Of a stretch of 64,000 nucleotides of DNA, positions 12,906 through 24,411 are shown in pieces. The notes under the pieces are model-generated. The model had not been told where the DNA came from. It saw only the letters and a list, made by a program, of their open reading frames with translations, and searched no databases. The stretch's first letter is position 1; each line of letters opens with the position of its first letter. This DNA is from Setophaga petechia. Its lineage: Eukaryota > Chordata > Aves > Passeriformes > Parulidae. The DNA is taken from NCBI GenBank assembly GCA_024362935.1, contig JANCRA010000040.1, forward strand, positions 5,766,001 through 5,830,000, in the 5' to 3' direction. Position numbers and translations under genes: made by a program.

Positions 12906-13960
12906 GGTCCTTACTTTTTTTTCTCAGCTATTTCTTGTTACTTGAGATCTGCTACCCAGAAAAACTTGTTCCTGATTGATGTGGAAATTCTTTTGCAACC
13001 CTCAGCAATGTTCTAGCATAGAAGACATAAGCCTGAGAGCACTCAGTGGCCTTTTCGTGTTATGGAACCATAACTTTCGACTTCAGTGGGGAAACAGGAT
13101 TCTTCATAAGGCAATGCCAACCACTACCTAGAAATCATAATTTGTTTGAAATAAAACTATTTCCTACTGTTTCATATTCTGTTTGTTTCATAATTCTACT
13201 CTGAGAATTGGAAAGTTGCCCAGTTGATCTCAGTGGGAATTTTCGTAGTGAAAAAAGAGGTAGTTTATGTAGTGTTGCATATGATAAAATTCCTTCATGA
13301 AATCATGCTTTTATTGGCTGTAAAACACACCCCTCCTGGTGTAGTAAAATTCTGTAGGTTCTATGGAAAGCACTGGTGTGCACTGCTCAGATAGTATTTC
13401 TTCTCTGGCAAGCTGTTGAATCTTGCCTCAAAATCCAAAGTGGTAATGTATGCTTTTGGCAACTAATAAGGTGGTTAAAGTTTCCCCTCTTTTAAAGACT
13501 GTGTAAAACTTACAGCGTATTTGTTCTGACTGCAGAGTTTTAAGAATCATTTGCTGACTGCAGCACAGCATTACTCAAAAAAAATTTGTTGAAAAATTGG
13601 CACTATTTACTGTGCAGTCAGCAGGGGTGGCAGGTAACATTTAATTACATATTTAAATGTCTGCATGTTCTGGTATGAACATTCAAACAAGGAAAAAGAT
13701 CACATTTCATTAATACTAATTCCTGATCTGGCTATTATTCCACATGGCAGGTGGTGCTGCTAGGATCACAAAGCTGTAATCAAAAGGGCATTAAAGCAAG
13801 ATTGATCACTTTCAGAACACTTACTTTTTTCAAATAGCAGGATTTTTACAGTCTTCCACAGTTGTCTCACTGTGCGCCATTGGAACTCCATGCAAAGGCA
13901 CAATTTTCTGCAGTTGCAGCTCTCTCCTTAGGCGTTGGATTTTAAAAATTTTTTATGTGT
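12906..13960. other. Intergenic sequence, nothing recognised
   Basis: AT-rich sequence with no gene, repeat family or exon recognised. Confidence 0.5.
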
Positions 13961-14079
13961 TTCCCTCTCCTGCCTTCCTGCCTTCCTTCCTTCCTTCCTG
14001 CCTGCCTTCTTGCCTTCCTTCCTGCCTTCCTGCCTCCCTCCCTCCCTCCCTCTCTCTCTCCCTCTCTCCCTCTCTCTTT
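13961..14079 (+). repeat. Polypyrimidine microsatellite (CCTT/CCTG, CCCT and CT repeats)
   Basis: About 119 bp of almost pure C and T on the plus strand. Tetranucleotide units of CCTT and CCTG give way to CCCT and then to CT-rich repeats. It is a compound, probably polymorphic microsatellite. Long mirror-like pyrimidine tracts of this type can form triplex (H-DNA). Confidence 0.95.
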
Positions 14080-17000
14080 AAATGCTTACCAATAAGCTTG
14101 AGTTTAGCTAGCTAAAACAATTAATTATTAAAATTACCTTATTTATGATAAAGCATTTTCTTTGAACTGCAAAAATACAAAGCTGAATAAGCTCCACATT
14201 ATGCTGTCAGGGAGCAAGGTGACACTGCCTTCCCCAGCCAGCCTTTACTAACAGCTTAAAGTGATGATTCTAAGGTTTTGGGTTTTTTTCTTTTCAGTTA
14301 ATTTTAATGCAGATACTTCATGACTATGTGTTAGCAATAGGCGAGGTCAAGCAGAAGAAGCTAAAGTCCACTAGACTGATATCAAAGCAACTGGAACTTA
14401 GCTTTTTGGATGAAGTACAAACCGTCCTAAGTCAAAGTGACAACATTACCAAACCTCATTACCTTCAAGAAATTAACTTAAGCGTGCACACACAAGCTTT
14501 GCTGAAATTCTGTTGTGAACAAGTCTCTTTGAGATTCAGAGATTGAAGATGTACCCTCTAGACACGCTCAGATCCATGAAACCAAACCAGAATTAACAAC
14601 ACAGAATATAACTTATTTTCCAGTTTATGATGAATTTTTCTCAGCTTCCAGCTTTGGGACACTTGTACCCCTCTGGCACTTCTCTTTTTCTTTAAAGTAA
14701 TATCTTAAACCCAAAATCTTTTAAACTACAGGAAACCGATACTTTATATATGCTGTATATAAATATTTCTACCTCATTGTAGAACAGTTCTTGCAAGTGG
14801 TCCTTCTGGACAATGTTTTCTGTCTCAAAAACTGCACAGGTAATTATTTTTAAGCTCACTTACAATATTTACTGTCTATAATTAAAAAAAATGTTTTGCA
14901 AAATATACCGCAGCACAAGTTTGTTTTAGTGTTTAGAATCTGTCTCTGTTTACTGGATCAAAACAAAATTAATCCAGTCTTTCTCTACAGCATGAAAGCA
15001 GCATTAAATTACATGGTATCTTCTCTATCATTCTGCCAGTGCTGCTGAGAAATACAGCACTAGAAATAAGATGCCATTGCACCTATCTTGCACTTTAATT
15101 CCTGCAAGGCTTCTGTCATTTGTTTCTCTGCAATCTAGGATTTCTTTAGCACAGTAAGAAACACAGAGAAGATTTTTGAGAGAGCAAAAGCATAATTTAT
15201 AGCATGGTCCTTGACCCATTCCTCAACTAATAAGACCAGTTCTATGCTCTATGATACCTGAATGTCATGAGGAGTTAATCATCAGAGCTTTTGGCTGTTG
15301 CAAAGTTCCCACCAGGCATACTGCACCATGGTTTCTCAGTCTAATATCTCTTCCCAAATTCATATTGCTTATCCTGTCCATATTATTCTGCTGAATTATT
15401 TCTTTGGGATTTTACTAATGCACGACAAACTTCAGCTGGCCCAACACTGATTAAATGAACACATTAGGTTTCTAAAAAAATTCTGAATTTCAAAGGTGAT
15501 TTTCAATATCCAGTTTGTCTTTACAATGACTGGGAATTTATAATCAGCTATGTTAGACAGCTAGATAAATATTTTTATTTTTCTGGATCCAGAATTAGCA
15601 TATTTGTCTCTTAAAAAAATAATCCCGTGAGTGCCAGCTTTCTGTCATTACACCCGCAGTATCTACAGTTTCCTGGAGTGCTCGAGTTCAGCTTCTTCTG
15701 GCACATTTTATTGGCACCCATTGCTCGGGAATGAGCACTGGCTGATGCCAATGAAGTTTGGCTGAGCAACGTTGCTGCAGGGACTGTAGGTGGAATCAGG
15801 GGGTGCAAATCACCAGCTGTGCACAGGTTGGAAAGGAACCTGCTTTAAAAATTGGCTGTTTTTCTAAGAAAAAAAAATGGTTTTAGGTGGGATTTTATCT
15901 TCAAAAACTCAGGAAAGCCTCTACAGAAAATAAGTATTTGTGAACAAGGTATCTATATATTTATTCTAAGTTTCACTATTTTTCCAAATAATATCACACT
16001 TCAGGAAATATGGGGAAACTGAAACCCTGAGTTGTATTCATTTTTGGATGTGTGCTCCTAGAATGTTTTTCTAACTTGTGATGATGTCACTTTGATCCTG
16101 GTAAATAAATACTTAGCACAAGCTGAAAACTATGGCTCAAGAGAAGCATGGCTGCTCTGATTTGCACAAAGAGGTTTGCCCTGTCATTCCACCAAAATAA
16201 ATTCATTGAAGTCAAGATCTAATGTAAAAAAATCAGTAGAACTACCACAGAAGGAATAACTGTTTTTTGTGGACCAGAATTAGTTAACCTGTGAATCCAC
16301 TGGGGAAAACAACTGACATGGACAGGGGGTTAAAATTAAATCTTGCTTTTGCACACTAGCTGATATGGAGAGGCCTGAAAAAACTGGAGCAAACTGGTTG
16401 TGTTGGAGTATAAATAATAGAAATACCAAGCTCTGAGTTTTAAGCATGTACTCCAACTAAGCTTGGGAGCTTAGGGATTGGTATTTTCTTGTAGAACTCT
16501 CTCTTGAAACAATTGTAATGATCCACACCACAAATGACATGATATATGACATTGTACGCCTCAATAGAATTAGTACTCTACAAGCGTGATAAATCCATCT
16601 GCCATCCTTCCCAAAGGAAAGAGGAATTTCTATAGCTTCCTCTGCCTCACGCAATCCATTTCAGCTGAATTCCAAACAGTTGGGCAGGGTAGGTTTCCCA
16701 GCCACTTGTACATTCTCTCATAATAATTCTTTTGGGGGAACTCAGTCTTCCTGTTATTAGTCAGAATGTACTTTAGAATTGCCCATTGCTTCAGTCTGTC
16801 CTAACTGTTCAGAATGAAGAGGCAGCTCAGAATTAATAGACAGGAAGTTTCTGTTTTCTGCAGTTTTTATGACTTTTTTGTTACATTGCATCCTGCCATT
16901 TAGTCATCACTGGAAAGAACACAGAACATTGTTTGCCAATAGATATGGGAGAGGACTTTGCAGTGGTCTATCATTTATTTTTAGTTTCAACGGATTTTAG

Positions 17001-19726
17001 TTTGAAATAATGGATGATGTAATCATCATGGCCAGTTTAGTTGGCAAAAACCGCCTTGGACTAGGCAGTGTGAATAAACAGCATTGTATTAGTAATTTTC
17101 TTCAATGAGGAAAATTATCTATTTGCAATGCAATAGTGTGCTTGTGCTCGAATTTACCTTACTCTCTACAGAACATGCCAACATATCTGCATTCTAGTCT
17201 TGTAAATGCTGCCTCAAGGCCATATTTAGCAAATACAACTGCATTTAACCTCATATTCAGTTCAGGCCTGTGTAGCAATAACATGTAAAACCACTGTTTT
17301 AGAAGGAAGAGGTGGGGAATGGTTACACAGTCAAGTAGGAACAGTTAATCTACATGACCTTTATTCAAAGCTCAGGGAGAGGTGTGTTTAGTTACCAGCA
17401 ACTCAGTCCAATTATTCAGCTTTCTATCTACAAATGCGTCTACTGGGACCAGCCTTCAACCTTCATCAGAAAGGCTTCGTAACCATCTGTATTACCTTGT
17501 ATGAGCTACTCTTTCCATGCCTCACCAGTCCCTACTTCTTATGGTACCACCTGCTAGTTGGTATGCATTAGGAACCAAAGATGTAGAAGTTGTACGAAAG
17601 TGAGCTTTTGGGTGACCTTGACAAGGGAGCGCTTCTGCCTCTCTGTTCTCCTTCCCTGGCCTGGGTTAGATATTTGTGTTATGGTCAGGGAAGCTGCCCT
17701 GCATCGACTTGATTCTGCCTTGTGACTGTCAGAGGATAAAAGGCTGGGCCAGAGATGCATTACCAGACATTTTAACAATGCTGGGTTTCTGGGCCGAAGA
17801 CTCCATTAATTATCCAACTGATAAGCAGTGTACAATCATGATATGGAATGGAAGGAAAGCATCTCAAAGCCAGACTAATCTTGCTGCTTTTAATGGAAAG
17901 AAAGCTCATACTCATCATTCATCCTTGTGTGTCTTTTCCTACTCTGTCAAGACTGCAGTAGTATATATTGGATAACTTCTTTAAGGTCTCCTCTCTCCAG
18001 AGGTTGTGGCCCTATGAACCTGAGACTAATTATCACCGTAGATGAAAATGATAGTGCTAGAGGGTTTTCTAGGAGTCACAGCTCAAGGTTGCTGCTTGCA
18101 AGAGAAATAAGGTAAGGAGGGTGTTCATGCTTTCATGCAGTTCACCATTTGCTGTATCTTGAGACAGTGAGACCTCGGGGTTCTTCTAGCAGTGATCTGA
18201 GGTCAACAGCAATGCCTAAAATTCAAAGACCTTGGCAGAGGTATATGTAGCATTTCCTCTTTTCTCGTGCACTGCATTTCTCTATCAAAGGCACATTTCT
18301 TTGATGTAGGCTTAAACACCCAAAAGACAAAGTGTAGCTGTTGGCAATCTTTCAAGTCCTGTGCAGAAAGCCAAACTGCAAAATTCACAGGAAGAAATTC
18401 AGCTGAAGAGTTTCAATGAACTACAACTAACAACCTTCAGTAACTGTGCTGAGCAGACATCTCAGGATTTCTTGTGTGAACAATGGAAGCCTGGAAGAAA
18501 AATGAGACTGTCTTGCAGAGCACTTGTATTAAAAGCCTTCAGCGATTTTTAAAGAAAGGAAATTTACCTACAGTGTAAGAATATTTCTCTTTGCCTGCTG
18601 ATGAATTTTAGCTTAACGGAGGATTTGAACTTTTTCTGCCTATTTTTAGAGTTATGGAATAGTTTGTATAATTGTATACAATTTTCAAAAAAATTTATAT
18701 ATATTGTGGCTATAATCATACATACACAGATAAGTTCCCAAGATGCATTTGATCAGGGAACTGTTGGGTTTTTTTATTAAACTGAGGAGAAGCAGGTGCT
18801 TGGAACAAAATGCAGTTAAAGAAATTACTCTGGAAACTTCCTGAGATAATAAAAATCACTACATCTTAAGAGTAATTTATTATACATTATTGTACAGCAA
18901 GTTTCTCTGTTATTTGGTGCCTTATCAGGTGCTCTACATGAAGGAAAGTTCCTAAGGTTCTTTGCAGTATTCAAGGACCACCTAGATAATTTTTTTTTTT
19001 CTGGAGCATGCTGCCTCCATAAGTTTTCTCTGAGTTAAAGGCTTTAAAATGGCCATTTAAAATTTCCAGCATTTATCTCTAGGCACTTTTTTTCCTGTTT
19101 TATGCTACCTGTAATTTTGTGGCTTACACATATTTTATAAAGAGTAAATAACAATATTGTGTGTCAGCCTTCACTTTGATAAGCTAAAAATGTCAGGTTG
19201 ACTCTTTGGTCAAACCAGTTGTCGAGTGTTTACTTGCACGTTCCTGAAGGTCAATGTCATTGGGAATCAGACATTGCAGTTTGTGTAATGCTAATCTGGT
19301 TTAGTGTCAGGATGCAGTGGAAAAGGGAGGAGGCATCAATGGGAGGAACAGTTCACTTAGCAGATGCCTCAAATATGGTTTATAGGTGGGTTATCTTAAT
19401 AACTTAATAATATCACTTCCAGCTGATAAGTGGGTTATTACTTTGCTGACTTATAGTAGGGTCCTACATAAATATCCAACATGGTGTTTTGGGAACTAAA
19501 AGCAAACTGCTGCCTGTAAACACATCAGCCACAAGAAAACTCCCTCAGCATACACCCACAATCATTCTAAACATTCTGTGTTGTTTTGTTTTTTAATGTA
19601 TAGATTTGTGTATCCATGGGAGCTTTGGTCTATCCAATGAGTACCCTTTGGTCTCTGTTTTTCAACAGGCACTTTTGTGACGGGTAAAGAACAGCAGTTT
19701 GGTATTTGCTGAACATTGCATAGCTT
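14080..19726. other. Intergenic sequence, nothing recognised
   Basis: 5.6 kb without a recognisable gene, RNA or named repeat. Short open frames, such as 14307-14546 (79 codons) and 17676-17975 (99 codons), have no domain that I can identify. The patch at 15620-15840 is somewhat richer in G+C and could be unique conserved sequence, but nothing in the window can test this. Confidence 0.5.
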
Positions 19727-19778
19727 CTTTTTATTTTATCTGAGTTCTTGTCAGCCAGAACTCAGATAAAATAAAAAG
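19727..19778. repeat. Perfect inverted repeat, 22-bp arms and 8-bp loop
   Basis: The left arm is 19727-19748, the loop TGTCAGCC is 19749-19756, and the right arm 19757-19778 is the exact reverse complement of the left arm. The inner end of the stem is TCTGAGTTCT paired with AGAACTCAGA. Pairing stops immediately outside the arms. No terminator or transposon context is evident. Confidence 0.97.
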
Positions 19779-21089
19779 CTCTCGATGCTGGCCATAGCTC
19801 ATTGCAATCAGCTATGATATTAAAATGCAAGGACTAGTTTTCACTTTATCCTTGAATTAGCTTTATGTAGAAGGACTTTTCAAGGGATGCTTCCATTTTG
19901 ATTATTAAAATCGCTGACTCATTTGCTCCTGAACATTTCAGGTATGCGGTAGCTGCATTTCCCACTGAAACTAATTTGCTTACCTTTTCTTGTCAGGATC
20001 CTAATTTGGACCCAAGTGTCTTTACTTTAATTGAAAAAAACAATTAGTCTTCTTCATGCAGCCTACATGGCTTATCTTCATTTAATAATCAGTTGTGTAA
20101 TTGGTGCTCAGATACAGTTTAACTGAGAAAATTGCAGTGTTTTGCCAATGTGGGGTTATTTGAATACTGAAAGTGCAGCTTCCTATAATGCGATCAATTC
20201 CTTGAGGGCACACAAATCCTTGCCTGACCTTTTGAAATAAATTAGCAACAGAATCCAAGGGTTGATATTTTGATGTAAAGGTTGCAATGAATGCCATCTG
20301 TCGGGTATCAGAACAGTTTAATGAAGGCCTCTTACATCAGGTACTCTACAAGTTCAGGAAGATGCTCTGGGGGCTCGGCTCTGTGCTGCATCTGACCTGT
20401 ATATTCTGGGAAAGCTGGACAATTTGCTTTCCTATGCCTTAATGAGAGAACATGTCTGGAAGCTGCAAAATAACTGCAGTCTCCAGTCCTTCCCTGGTGT
20501 ATAAAGGATCCCTGTGATGGCCTCCTGAGCAGTGTTAGTGGCCCCTGAGTCTTGCAGCTGGATGGAGGCTGATGCATTCACCCTTCCATGACGGTCCCCT
20601 GACAGTGACCACCCTCCCCTCTGTGAGGTGATGGGGACCCTGTCCTCTTGGCTTGTGGTGATGGATACCCCACATCCCTGAGACTCTCCAGGGAAGCCTG
20701 GAGTGAGGGTGTTGGGGTCTCCATTGCTGTAGTGAGGTGACTGGATCTCCCTCCTGGGCCATGTGTCCCTCTGCTCATCTTGTGCACTGGCAGAAGTCTT
20801 TTGTCATTTAAGCTAAAAAATTGTTACTGTACCTTGGGGGAAAGTCCTCCAGCACAGATGTTTGGCCTTTCTCCCCACACCACCTAAGATACTCCTTCTG
20901 GTCCTGGAATTTACCATCCTGGTGATACTGTTGGATATATGTGGCAGGGAGAAAGGCCTGGTCATCACAGACTGGAGAGTCTTCCATGACCCACAGTCCT
21001 CAGTGGAAGTCCAAGGGTTCATCAGACTTTTCTCTGTCTCCACACAATTTGTCAAAACTAATGTCTCACCTTTGCTCTACATAATCTAG
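19779..21089. other. Intergenic sequence with a GC-richer patch
   Basis: The part at 20350-20800 is richer in G+C and holds several overlapping open frames on the minus strand (up to 81 codons). None has a recognisable domain. It may be an unrecognised repeat or a decayed element. Confidence 0.4.
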
Positions 21090-21250
21090 TAAAAAGAGCT
21101 GAATCTCCATCCCTGAAGAAATTCAAAACCCAACTGGACAGGACTGAGCACTGCTGTAGTGCTGTAGATGGCCCTGCTTTGGACAGAGAGCTGGACAAGA
21201 CCATCTCCAGAGGTCCCTTCCCACTTCAGCCAGGCTGGGATTCTTCAGTG
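21090..21250 (+). mobile_element. CR1 LINE 3' end, sense
   Basis: Reads as the CR1 3' region in sense: 'AATCTCCATCCCTGAAGAAA', then 'CAAAACCCAACTGGACAGGA', 'GGACAAGACCATCTCCAGAG' and 'GTCCCTTCCCACTTC', ending near 'GGGATTCTT'. The 5' portion is truncated. Confidence 0.85.
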
Positions 21251-22029
21251 TAAAATGGTTCCCCATCTTGAGGGGGGGAATCCTCTTTCTTCCCATAATA
21301 AATGCAAGTAGAAGGACAGTATTACAAAAAAATTTTTTTATTCTTTGACAAAAAGCGATGAGAATGGGAGCACAAAGAAATATTTGACAGAATTGTATTG
21401 GTATGAAGGGTGGTTCTCCAGACCACCTTCATCTCAGGAAGGGTAAACTGGTTTCAGACTGAAATGAGAGAGCTCATTTCAGTATCCCCTACTTGAGATG
21501 CATCCCCTAGTTGAGATGATACTCTCCAAACCCAAAACAAAAAGGTTAAGATGTCTGCTCTTATTATTTTTCTAAGGAAATGCAATGAAAAAAAGTTAAG
21601 GGTTTTTTCTTTATGTCAAAGAATTTGACCCTTTATGTCAAAATACTTGAAGGTACCCAGTTGTTTTTATCCTGTTTGCTTTGTACTAGCTCTGAATCTG
21701 AAATTCTTTCAAGTGAAGCAGAAATATTTGTCAGCTTGAAATTGGAGCATCAAATACATTAACTGTTATTACATAACTATTTCCATTTTTATTAAAGCAT
21801 GTCTGTGCCACAGCAAGTTTCTATAAGCAATACATAAATGAGGCTTTGAAACTCAGTTTCAAAAAGCAGGTTATATAAACTCAAGTTTTGAAATATAAAT
21901 TTTTGCTAGAAGAATTTCAGACCATCTTAAGTCAAACCTGTTTTAAAAGACAGACTGAACCTAGAATATTTCCCTCCTATTGTTCATGGCAGAACATTTG
22001 CTGGTTTGGAAATTCCATTTCTAGGAGAA
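21251..22029. other. Intergenic sequence, nothing recognised
   Basis: AT-rich sequence with no gene or repeat family recognised. Confidence 0.5.
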
Positions 22030-22090
22030 GTATTTGGAACTAGATGATCTTCAAGGTCACTTCCAACCCAAGCCATTCTATGATTCTTTG
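22030..22090 (+). mobile_element. CR1 LINE 3'-terminal fragment, sense
   Basis: About 60 bp carrying the CR1 3' signature: 'GGAACTAGATGATCTTCAAG', 'GTCACTTCCAACCCAAGCCA' and 'TTCTATGATTCTT'. Only the extreme 3' end is present. Confidence 0.85.
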
Positions 22091-24411
22091 AAAAGAAATG
22101 GAAAATTGAATTTGTACTTTGAACATTTAAAGCAGATTTTCACTGCCTGTCAATGAATGGCTAAATAAACTATGAAAGTTTATTTCATCATATTTGACCA
22201 AGACTGTCAATAAACAAAGTTAAAACTCCTATAATGAGCGACAGGAATACTGATTTCTAAATTTTCATTATGTGCTGCACTGGAGTCCCTGGGAGAATAA
22301 GTACAAATTGGACCTCTTCTGAATTTACATTACAGCAGTGTGTATGGGCAAAGCACTCTGGACAAGAGCAAGAGAAATCTTAACTGAATTTACAGGCAAG
22401 TATTTTTACAGCTGTTACAGATCTTAAAATTAGCTAGAGGAAGATTCTGTTCGTCAAAAAGGAGAAGATGAACATTTAAAAAACCCAGTACTTTTAGAAA
22501 AGATGATGTTAAGTTCCCGAGTGATGTTGTGAACCAAATACTTTTACAGATGAAGAAACGCAGAGCTGCTTTCTAAGTTTCAGATTTATTAAAGCTTTCA
22601 CTTATACATTCCTTGAGGACAAACTGGTGTTAGCTAACCATTAGTTATGGAGGTGTGTAGCAATGCCAGGTGGGAGGAGCTTTATGCCATCCTTGAACAT
22701 TTTGGAGTTGCTGAGTTGCTGTCCATTTATTCAGTGCATTTCCAAAAGGCAAAAAATATCTCCTCTACCCATTAACTATGGCCCTGTTCACTGCATGCAA
22801 GAGAAATGAGAAATGATTCCTTTGTTAGCAAATGTTAGCAAGTGTATCTTCTGACTGCCTTTAAAAAAAAAAAAGAAAAAAATATACAGTATTATTTTTC
22901 TCTGAGTAACAAGGAGCAAACCAAAGGGGATAAATATGCTCATCTGAATGTCTGACTGCTTCAGATCAGTAGCATTACTGTACAGAAAAAGGTGCTCATG
23001 CATGAGGACAGACTAAAAAGCTGGGTTCCCACACTACTGTATGCTCTCTGTATTTCTCTTATCAGACAGAGGATCTGGCTCGTGAATAATCAATTGGGCA
23101 AAAATCTGATGTTCTTATTCAGTCCAAGATCCAATGAAGGCCTAAGGCAGCTTCAGCTTAAAACAAGAACCTTAAATTGAATGTAGTTACCAAAGCTTTG
23201 AAGGTTACTGTTTGCCGCAACACAGCAAAAACTGCTTCTGGCAAAGCTGGAGGAAATGCCCAAACCCAGAAGCACAGCTCGAATTTGCTCAGCTCGAGAG
23301 GCCCTAGGCTCCTTCAGCTGCCCTGCAGGCATTGGATGCTCAGCTCTGCCCTTGCTGAGGTGAGATGCGGAGCTCCTGCAGCAGCCTCCCCCAGCAGTAT
23401 GGAGCAGCTATAGCAAGATGAGTTCAGACGTCTCTCCTGGAGCCAAGCCAAGCCTGCAGGGGCTGAGATCAGCACCAAATATGGGGGGATGTCCTAATCC
23501 AGCCCTAAGAAATGCTGTGCTGCTGTCACACTGCTGCTGCTCCACAAGGAAGCTGTCAGCTCTGCCAGCTTGGGGGGTCAAACTCGATTATCTCAAAATT
23601 GCACTTTGGTCCTTCCCTGATGCTCCTGGGAATGACTGCTAAAATTCAGAAGGAGACCTTGTGAGTATGGATGGTGTCATGTTGTGGAAATATCTTTAAT
23701 TTCTTCTTCATCCAAATATGAATAATCACTCAGAGTGTCTTCTTTCAAAAGCAGTATTTATTTTTTCATCAAGATAAGACACATTACATACTGCACCAAG
23801 TAAAAAGTACTGCTAGGAAAGCTGCATTTAACTGAGATAAAAAAAATATACATGGATTGCACTTGAGAAAGTAGGCTCTATCCCAGAAGAATATAGAAAA
23901 TAAAAAGCTGATGAATGGTTTGAAATTAGGACTCTTTCTGAATTGCCTTTGAAAATGTATTTGTTCTGGGGGGTTTCAAATTCCACAAATAAAACTGAAC
24001 CAGATTAGGTTTTTTTAACATCTTTGCTCTTTAAGTATGTAAACAACATAACAATTATACAGAGACAAAAGAGGGAAAAAAGTATGAAGATACACCTTTG
24101 CAATTTCTGCTAATAAATAAAAAGGAAAAATTTTGCTGTTTTTTGGTTTCACAAGGGTCACTGCATCTTGGGGCTTGGATTTTGGTGAGTTTTTATTATT
24201 TCACATGTATGTCATCATCCCCATACTGCCACACAAAGCCCATCCTTGACCCTCCTGCACTGGCTGGGAGCACAGTGTCTGTATGGCAGCAGGAAGCACT
24301 AAGTTGTTCCATTAATTAATAAGTGTCCCAGGAGTAATATTTTAAAATTTGTGACAAACTTAACTTACATTTAAGAAGGTTAAAACATCATTTAGCAAGA
24401 GGATTTTTTCT
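22091..24411. other. Intergenic or distal 3'-flank sequence of PDGFD
   Basis: No exon recognised. The patch at 23200-23640 is richer in G+C and has several open frames on the plus strand (78 and 74 codons) without recognisable domains. A minus-strand AATAAA occurs near 23756 and could be a distal polyadenylation signal if the PDGFD 3' UTR is unusually long, but this is speculative. Confidence 0.4.
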
